From contig NZ_CP029185.2 of NCBI RefSeq assembly GCF_003096015.2, forward strand, positions 2,886,001 through 2,950,000: DNA of 64,000 nucleotides, written 5' to 3'. The notes beneath the pieces were generated by a model. That model ran no database searches and was not told the DNA's origin. It saw only the letters and a program-made list of their open reading frames with translations. Below are positions 54,277-63,650 of the stretch, one piece after another. Made by a program: the position numbers and the translations under genes. How positions within the stretch are numbered: the stretch's first letter is position 1; every line of letters starts with the position of its first letter. The DNA comes from Limnobaculum parvum. Lineage in GTDB: Bacteria > Pseudomonadota > Gammaproteobacteria > Enterobacterales > Enterobacteriaceae.

Positions 54277-54464
54277 GTGGTATTTTATTAGTTTCGCCAC
54301 GATAGACCTACATGAGTGGGGAGCAATTCGATTATCAATTTTTAGCTCTATAGATTTAGATGACAATTCTAGCTTAAATACCTCTAAACCGCTGAGATAA
54401 GAAGCGATAAATACAAATTACATTCAATAAGTTATAATATTTTTGGTATGGAGTCTCAGGGTCT
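54277..54464 (+). promoter_or_regulatory. Upstream region of the NERD-kinase-helicase gene
   Basis: An AT-rich leader with TATAAT at 54433-54438, no clear -35 box, and CAGGG 4-8 bases before the ATG. Confidence 0.35.
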
Positions 54465-57400
54465 ATGGAAATAAAAAAGGTAGGTGGAGCAGGACTTCAC
54501 GCAAGTGAGCTTAAAGCAATCAGTAAAATGGAACAGCAATTCCAAAAAAGCTGGCACGGATTCGCAGGATTGGTTGTATCCGATGCTCAAGGACCAATGG
54601 AAATTGACTGCCTTATTATTACCCATGACCGCCTGCTTTTGGTCGAACTCAAAGAGTGGAATGGCACGATAGAGTATGACAATGGGATGTGGATCCAAAA
54701 TGGTCAAAACCGTGGCAAAAGCCCCTTTGCCATCAAACGAGAACATGCCCTACGCCTGCAGAAGTTACTCGATAGAGAGTTATCACACAACCTCGGCTAT
54801 TGGCTCGCTGTAGAGGCCCATGTTGTGCTCTGTGGCAATGCTACTCCAGACAATCTCCCCTTGATAGAGAGACCTTTCGTCCACTCGCTGGATGAGTTTC
54901 TCGCTATTCGAGCTCCTGAGAAGTATGATTCTCTAGTTGCAAACAAAAAACTTGCAGGTTTCTTCAACACTACAGGGAAAGCCAGGCCAAACTCTGAAAA
55001 GTCCCTACCAACCATCTACACATTTTTCGACGGTCCGAAGGTTCAGAAAAAAGAACTGGTTGTTGGTAACTTCCAGGTTCATACGAATAAACCTTGGTTT
55101 TCTCACCGAAACTCTATCTACAAGGAATACTCAGCTCAAGATCGGTCAATGCCTGCAACAAAGGGACTGATACGACGTTGGGACTTCAATCAACTGGGTA
55201 CTCTGCATGCCTTACAATCAACATGGTCTAATATTGCCCTGCGTGAAAATCGGATTGGAAAATTTATTCGTGATAACAGTAACATGCGTGATTACTTACT
55301 TAGATACGTCAACGATGCTTCAGCCGATGACGTCACAGAAGATTTCTGTGAGTTGTATGAGTTGCCTCGAAATACCGATCGTTTAGATGAAATCATCGCC
55401 AGTGATTCCGCATCCTGGTCAAGGGAGCAACGGCTCGATCGAGTACGAGCTCTTCTGGCCCCTTTTGGTGACTTACATGCATTAAACATTGCTCATCGTG
55501 ATGTTGACCCACATAATCTCTGGTATGCCAAAAATCACCAAAGTATTCTGACATCTGGTTTTGGTGCCGCATTCTTTCCGGAAACCGGAACAGTGGCAGA
55601 TCATCGAAAATTACTGCAGAGCTCACCAATTTCCCTACCGGAAGATGCGATGTGTGCAGGTGACATCATTGACGCTTTTCGTATTGATGTCTTCCTACTG
55701 GCCTCTGTAGCCTATCAAATTTGCTTCAATCAGAAGCTTAAACTAGTGGATGGAGTCCCCGAATGGACACCACCTGTAAACGATCCTTTCGATGGTCTCT
55801 TAACCTCGTGGTTTGAGAAAGCACTCTCTTGGGATGCTGCTGAACGCTTTAATGGTGCCCATAGCATGCTGACAGAGTTCAATTCTCTCACAGGAACAAG
55901 CGCCGCAGAAGATAATGAGTCCCAGCAGATCTTTGAGCAGTTGATGCACAGTCCCCATCGACGCCAAGATCTCACACCATACTTGATCCTACAGGCCTTC
56001 CCTCCTCCTGCAGAAAAACTGCAGGATGCCATCAACGCCCTGTCTAGCGAGAGTAATAAGAAGGTTTTCCTGGCTCAGAAGGATAATCAAGAAATACTTG
56101 TGAAGTTATGGGGAAATGTTCAGATAACGCAAAATCAACCGGGGTCTAACCGCCGAATACTACAGTTTCTAAAGCGCTTGGATAAATTTCAGGATACTTC
56201 TCTAGCGACTCCAAAGGTCCTAGACTTCGGTTTAATGAATCCACAAGGACTATTTGTAGCTACTGAATATGTGGAAGGTGAAATTTGGCCAAGTTTCTTG
56301 TTGGATTTAACCTTGTCTCAAGAAGACAAGCGAAGTATGGCTATTAATCTAGTTAGTACCGTGATGGACTTTCACGACAAGCGATTTGCCCATGGGGATC
56401 TACATCCAGAGAATATTCTTCTGAAAGACAGCAATGTCGAGCAAGTCATGCTTCTGGACGTGCTTGATTACGGCAGTGAAACAGAGGCATTCAATACTGA
56501 TTACGGGCCGGCAAATCCAGCTATCACCGATGCTTATGGTCGTGACCGGTTTGCTGTCTTCAAGATCGTTGAAGAGCTATTCGCAGGAGATTTGCCTGCA
56601 AACATTCAGGAGGAACTCATTCGTGCTCGTGACAATCAAACACAAATCCCAGTTGCCCTTACCCCATTATTCAATGCATTACAAACAGCCCTAGAGCCAG
56701 AACAAACTGTTCAGCCTGAAGTTAAAGAAGAGGAGCCTATCTTACTAACTTGGGGAGCTAACAGTTTTCCAGAAACGCCTACGTTGTTGGAACCCATTGA
56801 TGGCGGTTATTACTTCAACTGCAAATGGAGTAAGAGTCAAGGTCACGGTAGGGATAAAGAACTTGCTTGTTTTATTACGGGCAATACCTCATATCTGCAA
56901 GTAAACCTAGATGTTGAAGCACGTAAAATTCTTAAAGTCCGACATATTACTTCTATTCCTCTAAGTGATGTTGTCAGCGCACAACGGCGTTCTGTAGGGC
57001 GGCTAACACGTCCTATTGCTCTCAAAAATGGAACTTTGGATGAACGATGCTCGTTGGTTGATGCAATTCTAAGTATGGAGACTGTTATTGATGCACTTAT
57101 TGAGGAATTTAGTTCTTCAGAGGACATTTCAGAGCCCCCCTTAACGGATGAAGATCGCCGTGAGTTATCTCCAGAAAAACTGTGGAAAGCATTGGCTGAT
57201 ACGGAAGAACAAATTCGTCAAGGTTTTCAAATTGAATATAGCGCGGAGGAAAAAGTCAGCGATAGTGGGCATCCTATGTATCCCTATCTGTGTCTGGATG
57301 GACGAGATCTACAAATTGACATAGATGAGACCTATTATATCTATCAGCCTAGATCAGATGAAAGACTTGGCGAGCTCGTGATTAACGAAACGACTGGCAG

Positions 57401-59432
57401 TTATATAGCGATAGATCCCGTCAATCATTGGGCTAGTAAGCAGTTTACACCTGGCAAGTTGCTTCAACTTGAATCCATTCGCAGTAAATCATCAAGGGAG
57501 CTACGGCTTAAAGCGTTGAACCGGGTTATGGCTAAAAAGTCAGTCATACCAAACTTGATCGACTATTTTGATATCCGACAAAAACCAGCTCTGAGAGAAA
57601 TGGCAGAGCGTCCAACTGCTCAGAAACTTCGGGAGTTATACGATGTACCAGGGCAGGAAACAAACAGTAAACAGCTTGACGCATTCCAGTACTTGGTAGG
57701 ACAAGGTCCTATCGGTGTTCTTCAAGGACCACCAGGTACCGGTAAAACTACCTTTGTCAGTAAATTCATCCATTACTTGTTTGAACATGCCGGTGTAAAT
57801 AACATCTTACTGGTGGGCCAACAGCACTCGGCGGTGGATAATGTCGCGATTAAAGCTCTTGAGCTTTGCTCAAACAAAGGTCTAGAGCTAGATACTATCC
57901 GAATTGGCAATGAATCACTAATTGATGACCGCATGTTGCCGACCCACGCCCGAGCTTTGCAACAGAAGATCCGCCATAAGTTTCATCGGGAATATGATAT
58001 GCGAGTTAGTGCTCTCTCTACTCGACTGCAGCTACCACATGAACTTGTTCAAGATGCAACACGATTACACCGTAGCCTAGCGCCTTTATTAGTACAATTA
58101 GGACAATACGAACGCCAGCGAGAAAAGCTGATACGCACTGGCGGAGAGGCTAATGAGAACAATGCGGGGCAATTAACGGAGTTAATGAACCAACGCAACC
58201 AGACGGTAGAAACGATTGAGACAATCGTGCGCCAGCAGTTCAATAATACGCTTGGTGAGCTACCAACGGATAGTGAGCTGTTACTAGACAAACTGTTACA
58301 GATGTTGGCTCAAAACCATGCTGTGAACAATCCCGTCAAGGTGGAGCGCCTGCATCAATTATTATCCCTAAGTCAAGAGTGGCTCGATGTTTTGCGCTCT
58401 GGAGAAGCTGGTTATGAACGGTTTATGCTGAAAACTAAACAATTAGCTTGCGGTACCCTAGTGGGAGTTGGACGTCGTAGTTTAGAGCTGGATCATAGCC
58501 AGTTTGATTGGGTTATCGTCGACGAAGCTGGTCGTGCTCAAGCCAGTGAGTTAATGGTTGCGCTGCAAAGCGCGAAACGCGTCTTATTGGTGGGCGATCA
58601 TAAGCAGTTACCGCCGTTTTACCAGAACGAGCATATAAAACACGCAAGCAGGCTACTTGAAGTTAGTCAAGAAGCCTTTCAAGAATCTGATTTCGAGCGA
58701 GCCTTCAAGGCATGTGGCGGAGTCACTCTAGATACACAATACAGGATGATTGAACCCATTGGTGATCTAGTCTCAGCCTGTTTTTACGCCGATGATATTG
58801 GCAAGCTATACACAGGGCGAGGGCCAGCCAAGCCTTGGTATAATGAATTACCTCCCCCATGGAACAAGGGCGTTAGCTGGATCGATACCACCTCTAAGCA
58901 GGGAGAGAAAGAAGCTAAACCCGGCTACACTAACCAACATGAAATAAATCTGTTATTACAATCGTTGCGAGTTTTAGTAGATGCGGATGCTGTTGAACAC
59001 CTGCAACGAACAGTTACAAATGAGCATCCTTATCCTATTGGTATCATTACTATGTATAGGGCTCAGAAAAATGAGATTGAAACTCAGATCAGTCAAGCCG
59101 AATGGATGGGACCGCTTCGTCACTTGGTAAGAATCGACACCGTAGACTCTTACCAAGGGCAGGAAAATAAAATCATTATTCTTAGCTTGGTGCGGGATAA
59201 TCCCAATACCCTACAAGGTTTTTTGCGGGATGCACCTCGAATCAATGTAGCAATTTCTCGGGCACAGGAGCGTTTAGTTGTCCTTGGAGCTAGCCGCATG
59301 TGGCGTAAAGATAATAATGACTCCGCATTGGGCTCGGTGTATGAATATATCGCTGAGCAATCAACCCAAGACAATAGCCACTATCAGGTAATTACAACTC
59401 TCGAATTCAACAAGGAAGCCATACCAGCATGA
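54465..59432 (+). CDS. NERD nuclease - tandem kinase-like - SF1 helicase fusion protein
   Basis: A 1655-residue protein. Residues 10-130 form a NERD domain with PD-(D/E)xK residues D48, E61 and K63 (M-E-I-D-C-L-I and V-E-L-K-E-W). Residues about 215-480 look like a degenerate kinase: I-Y-K-E-Y, H344-R-D-V-D-P-H-N, then S-G-F-G in place of D-F-G. Residues about 500-720 form a fuller kinase: I-L-V-K-L, H643-G-D-L-H-P-E-N-I-L, L-D-V-L-D-Y-G. From about 1060 there is an SF1 helicase (COG1112/UPF1-like): Walker A G1088-P-P-G-T-G-K-T, D1353-E-A-G, GDHKQLPP, TQYRM, VDSYQGQE and NVAISRAQ. It is likely a defence protein; the kinase plus COG1112 helicase recalls Mokosh, but the NERD and double kinase set it apart. 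It overlaps the next gene by 4 bases. Confidence 0.85.
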   Translation: MEIKKVGGAGLHASELKAISKMEQQFQKSWHGFAGLVVSDAQGPMEIDCLIITHDRLLLVELKEWNGTIEYDNGMWIQNGQNRGKSPFAIKREHALRLQKLLDRELSHNLGYWLAVEAHVVLCGNATPDNLPLIERPFVHSLDEFLAIRAPEKYDSLVANKKLAGFFNTTGKARPNSEKSLPTIYTFFDGPKVQKKELVVGNFQVHTNKPWFSHRNSIYKEYSAQDRSMPATKGLIRRWDFNQLGTLHALQSTWSNIALRENRIGKFIRDNSNMRDYLLRYVNDASADDVTEDFCELYELPRNTDRLDEIIASDSASWSREQRLDRVRALLAPFGDLHALNIAHRDVDPHNLWYAKNHQSILTSGFGAAFFPETGTVADHRKLLQSSPISLPEDAMCAGDIIDAFRIDVFLLASVAYQICFNQKLKLVDGVPEWTPPVNDPFDGLLTSWFEKALSWDAAERFNGAHSMLTEFNSLTGTSAAEDNESQQIFEQLMHSPHRRQDLTPYLILQAFPPPAEKLQDAINALSSESNKKVFLAQKDNQEILVKLWGNVQITQNQPGSNRRILQFLKRLDKFQDTSLATPKVLDFGLMNPQGLFVATEYVEGEIWPSFLLDLTLSQEDKRSMAINLVSTVMDFHDKRFAHGDLHPENILLKDSNVEQVMLLDVLDYGSETEAFNTDYGPANPAITDAYGRDRFAVFKIVEELFAGDLPANIQEELIRARDNQTQIPVALTPLFNALQTALEPEQTVQPEVKEEEPILLTWGANSFPETPTLLEPIDGGYYFNCKWSKSQGHGRDKELACFITGNTSYLQVNLDVEARKILKVRHITSIPLSDVVSAQRRSVGRLTRPIALKNGTLDERCSLVDAILSMETVIDALIEEFSSSEDISEPPLTDEDRRELSPEKLWKALADTEEQIRQGFQIEYSAEEKVSDSGHPMYPYLCLDGRDLQIDIDETYYIYQPRSDERLGELVINETTGSYIAIDPVNHWASKQFTPGKLLQLESIRSKSSRELRLKALNRVMAKKSVIPNLIDYFDIRQKPALREMAERPTAQKLRELYDVPGQETNSKQLDAFQYLVGQGPIGVLQGPPGTGKTTFVSKFIHYLFEHAGVNNILLVGQQHSAVDNVAIKALELCSNKGLELDTIRIGNESLIDDRMLPTHARALQQKIRHKFHREYDMRVSALSTRLQLPHELVQDATRLHRSLAPLLVQLGQYERQREKLIRTGGEANENNAGQLTELMNQRNQTVETIETIVRQQFNNTLGELPTDSELLLDKLLQMLAQNHAVNNPVKVERLHQLLSLSQEWLDVLRSGEAGYERFMLKTKQLACGTLVGVGRRSLELDHSQFDWVIVDEAGRAQASELMVALQSAKRVLLVGDHKQLPPFYQNEHIKHASRLLEVSQEAFQESDFERAFKACGGVTLDTQYRMIEPIGDLVSACFYADDIGKLYTGRGPAKPWYNELPPPWNKGVSWIDTTSKQGEKEAKPGYTNQHEINLLLQSLRVLVDADAVEHLQRTVTNEHPYPIGIITMYRAQKNEIETQISQAEWMGPLRHLVRIDTVDSYQGQENKIIILSLVRDNPNTLQGFLRDAPRINVAISRAQERLVVLGASRMWRKDNNDSALGSVYEYIAEQSTQDNSHYQVITTLEFNKEAIPA

Positions 59433-60931
59433 TCCCGCTTTCTACAGACACTAAAGCACGTGTGGGGAACCGCATCACAATTCTGATTCCCGCGCGAAAG
59501 TACATCATGAATGTCGCTTGGACCGAAGAAAAGCCAATGCCTGCTATTGAGCTATTTGCATGTCGGCTGCTTATACTTTTTGAGCGAATGTTGCCCCTTG
59601 AGCTCCGTGAATTCTTCGGGCTCTCGGAACGAGAAGAAGAAGAGTTGCTAAATTCATTAGAAGATAAGCGTCTAGCTGCACTGGATCTCCTAGGTTATCT
59701 AGTCCCCAGTCCTCTGTTACAAGGCCAGATCGGCCATGCGGGTAGAGTACCAATGCTGGTTAATTACAACGAGCAGACCGAGCATGTCGTACTAGATGCT
59801 TTTGCTTTAACCGTACGTAAAGAGCAACGGCTGAGCCGATTGATGTTCGGCTTACCAGAGCTTCCCATGCCGGAATCCGTAAAAGGATTAGGAATAGATA
59901 AAGTCATTGAAGAATTTGGTCGACAGTTTCGCAGCTATCTGGAAATCACTCGCCACAATGAGCACGAACGCCTACGCACTCAACTTTATAAAGTGATGGG
60001 CTGCAGTGCTAGTGAAGTACTCCAGTTGGCGGTCGATATTGAGTTCACCTATCAGCAGGCTAAGGGAGAGCCAAAACAATGGATCCGCTCCGTCGAACGG
60101 TTAAGCTCTAACCAGAGCCGTCCCCTCAGTAGTAAGCTCGAAGCCCATATCGCAGATTTTCTTGGCTCGAACTACATCGAAGAAAAAGGTACCGATGCGG
60201 AAACTTACTGCCGGTTGGCTGATGATCATGTTCTTAAAACTTATGTCAAAGGTTATCAGGTAGACTACTCACGTTGGATCGTCGCGCGGGATGAGAGTAA
60301 GACAGGTTATGGCTCGCCTGATACGCGCGGTGTATTTGGGCCCTTGTATCTACTTGAAAACCGGCGTGAAGCACTTGAATGGATTCGTAAAACACTATAC
60401 GAGCAGGACGAACTTACTGATCTAAAAGCACTATGGATGCCGAGTAACGTTCCATTTTGGGGGGCCAACTCAGAAGATATTGATCGCTTTATTCAAGATC
60501 TAAAAAACATTTTTGAGCGGAGAGATAACGACGCAAAGATCTCCCTAATCCATCAGGGGACACGCTGGAATGTTCGACAGTACTTGAAAAACATATTTCC
60601 ATATGGATTTTCGACCCCGTTAGCCCTAGATAGACTAGAGTTGTTGATAATTCCCGGAATTTTTGGCCTAATTCAGTACCATGGTCAACCTAATACCGAT
60701 AGCGGCGTGAGTTTGCCCATTGGCTACATGACCAAAGACCCTGCGCGTATTAAGCACCTGGAATTATTGTTCAAAACCAGAATTGGTGACTTTGGTAATT
60801 TGAATGGCACTTGGGCTCCACCCAGAGAAAGCAATTCCCCACTAAAAGCGCAGGAGTTGCTACCACAAAACTGGCTAGCCAACCCCATCTCTCAGAGCAC
60901 AACTAGGCCTATTCTTAGCTTGAATCGTTAA
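59429..60931 (+). CDS. Partner protein of the NERD-kinase-helicase, unknown family
   Basis: A 500-residue soluble protein whose ATG lies in an ATGA overlap with the helicase gene, so the two are almost certainly made together. I see no catalytic motif; a phospholipase D H-x-K motif, expected if this were a Mokosh-like partner, is absent. Notable conserved-looking parts are R-V-G-N-R-I-T-I-L-I-P-A-R-K near the start, a D-D-H-V-L-K-T-Y-V-K-G-Y-Q-V-D-Y-S-R-W strand-rich region near 270, and L-P-I-G-Y-M near 430. It may be a sensor, regulator or substrate of the kinase domains. Confidence 0.7.
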   Translation: MIPLSTDTKARVGNRITILIPARKYIMNVAWTEEKPMPAIELFACRLLILFERMLPLELREFFGLSEREEEELLNSLEDKRLAALDLLGYLVPSPLLQGQIGHAGRVPMLVNYNEQTEHVVLDAFALTVRKEQRLSRLMFGLPELPMPESVKGLGIDKVIEEFGRQFRSYLEITRHNEHERLRTQLYKVMGCSASEVLQLAVDIEFTYQQAKGEPKQWIRSVERLSSNQSRPLSSKLEAHIADFLGSNYIEEKGTDAETYCRLADDHVLKTYVKGYQVDYSRWIVARDESKTGYGSPDTRGVFGPLYLLENRREALEWIRKTLYEQDELTDLKALWMPSNVPFWGANSEDIDRFIQDLKNIFERRDNDAKISLIHQGTRWNVRQYLKNIFPYGFSTPLALDRLELLIIPGIFGLIQYHGQPNTDSGVSLPIGYMTKDPARIKHLELLFKTRIGDFGNLNGTWAPPRESNSPLKAQELLPQNWLANPISQSTTRPILSLNR

Positions 60932-60935
60932 TATC

Positions 60936-60968
60936 AAAGTCAGTTATCAGAAATGGTAGCTGACTTTT
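60936..60968 (+). terminator. Terminator of the helicase cassette
   Basis: AAAGTCAG and CTGACTTT stem with TTTT end, 5 bases after the partner gene. Confidence 0.7.
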
Positions 60969-61106
60969 GTAGTGATGTGATGGCCGTCCCTTCTTAACCT
61001 GAGATCTGCCACACTTAAATTGAACAATCTCATTAACTGAGGAACAACATCATGAACACGAGCAAAGTCATTGGTATTAATTTGTCTAAATCTGTTTTTC
61101 AGGTAT
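60969..61106 (+). mobile_element. IS110-family left-end remnant
   Basis: A leader is followed by ATG 61052 and N-T-S-K-V-I-G-I-N-L-S-K-S-V-F-Q-V, the N terminus of IS110-type DEDD transposases (normally G-I-D-L-S-K, so the first catalytic Asp is Asn here). The frame stops at 61111 where another IS sequence begins. Confidence 0.6.
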
Positions 61107-61262
61107 TGTAAGTGCACCCATTTTAGTACCACGTACTTTTTGAGATTTCCGGTTTTTAGCCGTCAACCGGTATTCTTCCGGTGTCAGGCTATTCAGGGAT
61201 TCATGAGGTCGCTCACTGTTATATTCATTCAGCCAGCGATCTGTGATCTCCCGTACTTCAAT
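61107..61262 (-). mobile_element. IS3-family transposase C-terminal remnant
   Basis: On the minus strand 61107-61262 encodes E-V-R-E-I-T-D-R-W-L-N-E-Y-N-S-E-R-P-H-E then S-L-N-S-L-T-P-E-E-Y, the end of an IS3-family OrfB with the last DDE-region residues. It abuts the IS110 relic and is truncated on its other side. Confidence 0.8.
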
Positions 61263-61914
61263 TACGCAGTAAATAATACTAATTTCCTTCTATCCGACCG
61301 TAGAGCATCGACTCTACCTTTACAGTTTTTATTTACCAAGTAATACACATCAACGGCGTGGTAAGCCTAGTTGCTCACTAATGCTCACCTTAATCATTCC
61401 TCATAATAAAACCACTCACCAGAGTCCAACCTGACCATCGTCTTCATACCCTCTCCCTGTAAATACATTAACGGGTTAGATCGCACTGCATATGAGTCCA
61501 GCTTCTGTAGTTAAAACAGCATAATTAACACACAAAAAAATAGTTATAAAGTTATTTTATTCAATGAGATAACCTAATTTCAGGCCATTGATATAGATAA
61601 AAACGAAATGGATACAGTCAGTATTCTTGTCGGATTCATCATTAGAACTGACAAACTGATAGCCAGTTAAATGATTCCAAAACATGTGTTTCTGTTTGAT
61701 GATTAAATGCAGGTTGGTTTGGTGGTACCCGAAAACTCAATGTATATGCCAGCGTCATACTCCGTTATGGTGCTAATAATCTAATGACCTTTTCCTTCCG
61801 CATAGGCACCATTGGTATCACCCATTTTCAAACTTTTGCGATCCACCGCGACAATTCCAAATATCCCTTCCCTCCTCCATTGACCCGTTCACTGTACAAA
61901 TATACCGTGTGGTG
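61263..61914. other. Degenerate non-coding stretch
   Basis: About 650 bases with no ORF that I can support. Probably eroded mobile DNA. Confidence 0.4.
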
Positions 61915-62010
61915 ATTACCCGCCGCGTTGCGGGTAATTAAAAAAGCGAAACCCCGCAGTGCGGTAACACTAACGGGGTCTCTGACCACAAAGTTATAAG
62001 AGGTAACATC
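61915..62010 (+). promoter_or_regulatory. Structured leader before two overlapping small ORFs
   Basis: Two stable hairpins occur in a row: ATTACCCGC with GCGGGTAAT (61915-61938), then ACCCCG...CGGGGT (61951-61979) with an inner AGTG/CACT pair. Similar structured leaders precede the immunity/Ash-type genes in P4-like elements; the link is by position only. Confidence 0.45.
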
Positions 62011-62145
62011 ATGGCTGTCGTGAAGCATACCCAAACTCGCCCCCAATTTATACATTACCCGCGATCAAAATTCAGATCCGGATCGGAAAAACGATCCTCT
62101 GTTTCAGCAGGTTGCCTGAAAATGGGAGGGTTCTCTCATGCTTAA
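62011..62145 (+). CDS. 44-residue basic protein, P4-element-like
   Basis: ATG with AGAGGT upstream. The product is basic (H-Y-P-R-S-K-F-R-S-G-S-E-K-R). It overlaps the next ORF by 8 bases. It resembles in layout the short Ash/Icd-type ORFs of P4-like elements, but I cannot assign a family. Confidence 0.45.
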   Translation: MAVVKHTQTRPQFIHYPRSKFRSGSEKRSSVSAGCLKMGGFSHA

Positions 62146-62320
62146 TCTTATCGACTCAACCCCAGGCGATCCGCTGGAGCTGGCAGAACAATGCCTCGCC
62201 CTGGCCACTGCGGTAATCAAAATCAGTGAAGCACCGGTAAAAGAGTCATTGCAGTTTATTCTGCATGAGAAGATGGAATCCCTGTTCCATGCGCTTTATA
62301 ACGCAGAAGGATCTGTTTGA
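62138..62320 (+). CDS. 60-residue acidic helical protein, P4-element-like
   Basis: GGGAGGG lies 9 bases before the ATG. The product is helical and acidic (D-P-L-E-L-A-E-Q-C-L-A-L-A-T-A-V-I-K-I, H-E-K-M-E-S-L-F-H-A-L-Y-N-A). Similar small proteins occur in P4-like satellite prophages to my recollection. Overlap with the preceding ORF suggests coupling. Confidence 0.55.
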   Translation: MLNLIDSTPGDPLELAEQCLALATAVIKISEAPVKESLQFILHEKMESLFHALYNAEGSV

Positions 62321-62362
62321 TTGTTCGGCGAGTAAATAGCGCCAATCAGAGGAAGCACTTAC

Positions 62363-62400
62363 CCTTCGGGACTACGCTTTACGTTGCCCCGAAGGTTTTA
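62363..62400 (+). terminator. Terminator-like hairpin before gldA
   Basis: CCTTCGGG pairs with CCCGAAGG around a 17-base loop that has its own ACG/CGT pair, followed by TTTTA. It separates the small ORFs from the converging gldA. Confidence 0.55.
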
Positions 62401-62425
62401 GCTAAAAATACCAACAGGCCGGTTT

Positions 62426-63523
62426 CTAAATCAGGCTATGACTAAACGCATCAACTGCCAGTATGGCGTTCGCCACATCTTCACCGGTTAAATTAGGATT
62501 AAGATTCTTTAAGGTATCGCCATCGCTGTTAGCCAGTGTGCCGACTTTAACCAAATTGTCCCAACTTTCATTTTCAAGATGAAGATCTTTGAGCGTGGTT
62601 GGCATTTTGATTGAGCGATAGAAGCGGACGTATTTCGCAATTTCCTCATCAGAACGCTGCTCTAACACCATATGGGTCAGCGTGCCATAAGCCACTTTTT
62701 CACCATGACTTAAATGATGAATATCACCCTGAATAGCCGTAAAACCATTGTGTATCGCATGAGCACCCGCCAACCCGGCATTTTCAAAACCCAGACCCGA
62801 CAGTAATGTACATGCCTCAACAACGGCCTCAACCGCTGGCGTAACGACTTTTTTGGCAACCGACAGATAAGCGCTGTAGCCATAAGTTAACAATGTTTTT
62901 TCACAGGCCTCGGCAATCGCCATTGCGGCAACGGTAGGATCGCCACCCACCATTGATTTGGCATGAGAGCGTTTAACCGCAAGCGCCTCAGCGTAAGTCG
63001 CTAAACCATCGGCAATACCCGAGGCAAACAAACGAACCGGAGCCTGAACGCACACGCCTGTATCAACCAGTACCAGATCCGGGTTTTTAGTATAGAAACG
63101 GTAGCTATCAAACACGCCGTCATCGGTATAAATAACCGATAATGCGCTGCACGGTGCATCTGTTGATGCAACGGTTGGAACAATGACTACCGGCTGCTTC
63201 AGTTCATCGGCAACGGCTTTTACCGTATCCAGCGTTTTTCCGCCACCCAAACCGACAACCAGCTCCGTTCCCGCTTTACGGGCTAAATCGGCAAGTCGAC
63301 GAATTTCATTACCGGAAGACTCACCGTTAAAACGTTCATAGTGGAAGGTGATTTTTGCAGAGCCTAAAGAGGATTTAACATCATCGCCGATCAGCCCCCA
63401 GACAATGTCATCAGCCACTAAAAACGCGTTTTGTCCAAGCTCGGCAACATAGTCGCCCAGCTCTTTCATTACCCCCATACCCTGAACATATTTCCGCGGT
63501 GAAGAGAAAACAAATTTACTCAT
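62426..63523 (-). CDS. gldA: Glycerol dehydrogenase
   Basis: A 365-residue iron/zinc-type NAD-dependent dehydrogenase converting glycerol to dihydroxyacetone. The NAD-binding VGLGGGKTLDTVKAVAD segment and metal ligands in ASGIADGLATY (Asp), GAHAIHNG (His) and LSHGEK (His) are all present. Length matches E. coli GldA (367). It follows fsaB by 127 bases as in E. coli, and FsaB activity on dihydroxyacetone fits this pairing. Confidence 0.96.
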   Translation of the reverse strand: MSKFVFSSPRKYVQGMGVMKELGDYVAELGQNAFLVADDIVWGLIGDDVKSSLGSAKITFHYERFNGESSGNEIRRLADLARKAGTELVVGLGGGKTLDTVKAVADELKQPVVIVPTVASTDAPCSALSVIYTDDGVFDSYRFYTKNPDLVLVDTGVCVQAPVRLFASGIADGLATYAEALAVKRSHAKSMVGGDPTVAAMAIAEACEKTLLTYGYSAYLSVAKKVVTPAVEAVVEACTLLSGLGFENAGLAGAHAIHNGFTAIQGDIHHLSHGEKVAYGTLTHMVLEQRSDEEIAKYVRFYRSIKMPTTLKDLHLENESWDNLVKVGTLANSDGDTLKNLNPNLTGEDVANAILAVDAFSHSLI

Positions 63524-63650
63524 GATTCGGCTCCATTTACATCAATGTATTCTGGTGGCTCAGTCATCATCGTTTCATGGTTAAAAACAGTTTTATGACT
63601 ATAGCCCTATTACCTAATTGAGAGATCGATACTTTTTGATACTCACACAA

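Larger units (their letters stand above)
52646..62400. mobile_element. Second, decayed element in tandem at the tRNA-Leu site
   Basis: It begins at attR of island 1, carries two decayed IntB-type integrases and the helicase cassette, then IS remnants and P4-like small ORFs. No third att copy was found, so the right boundary is only bracketed by gldA at 62426. Confidence 0.55.

Noticed and set aside
61828..62055. 75-codon minus-strand open frame opposite the structured leader
   Set aside because: It is antisense to the hairpins and to the start of the 44-residue ORF, which has a better ribosome site; its codons follow from the inverted repeats.
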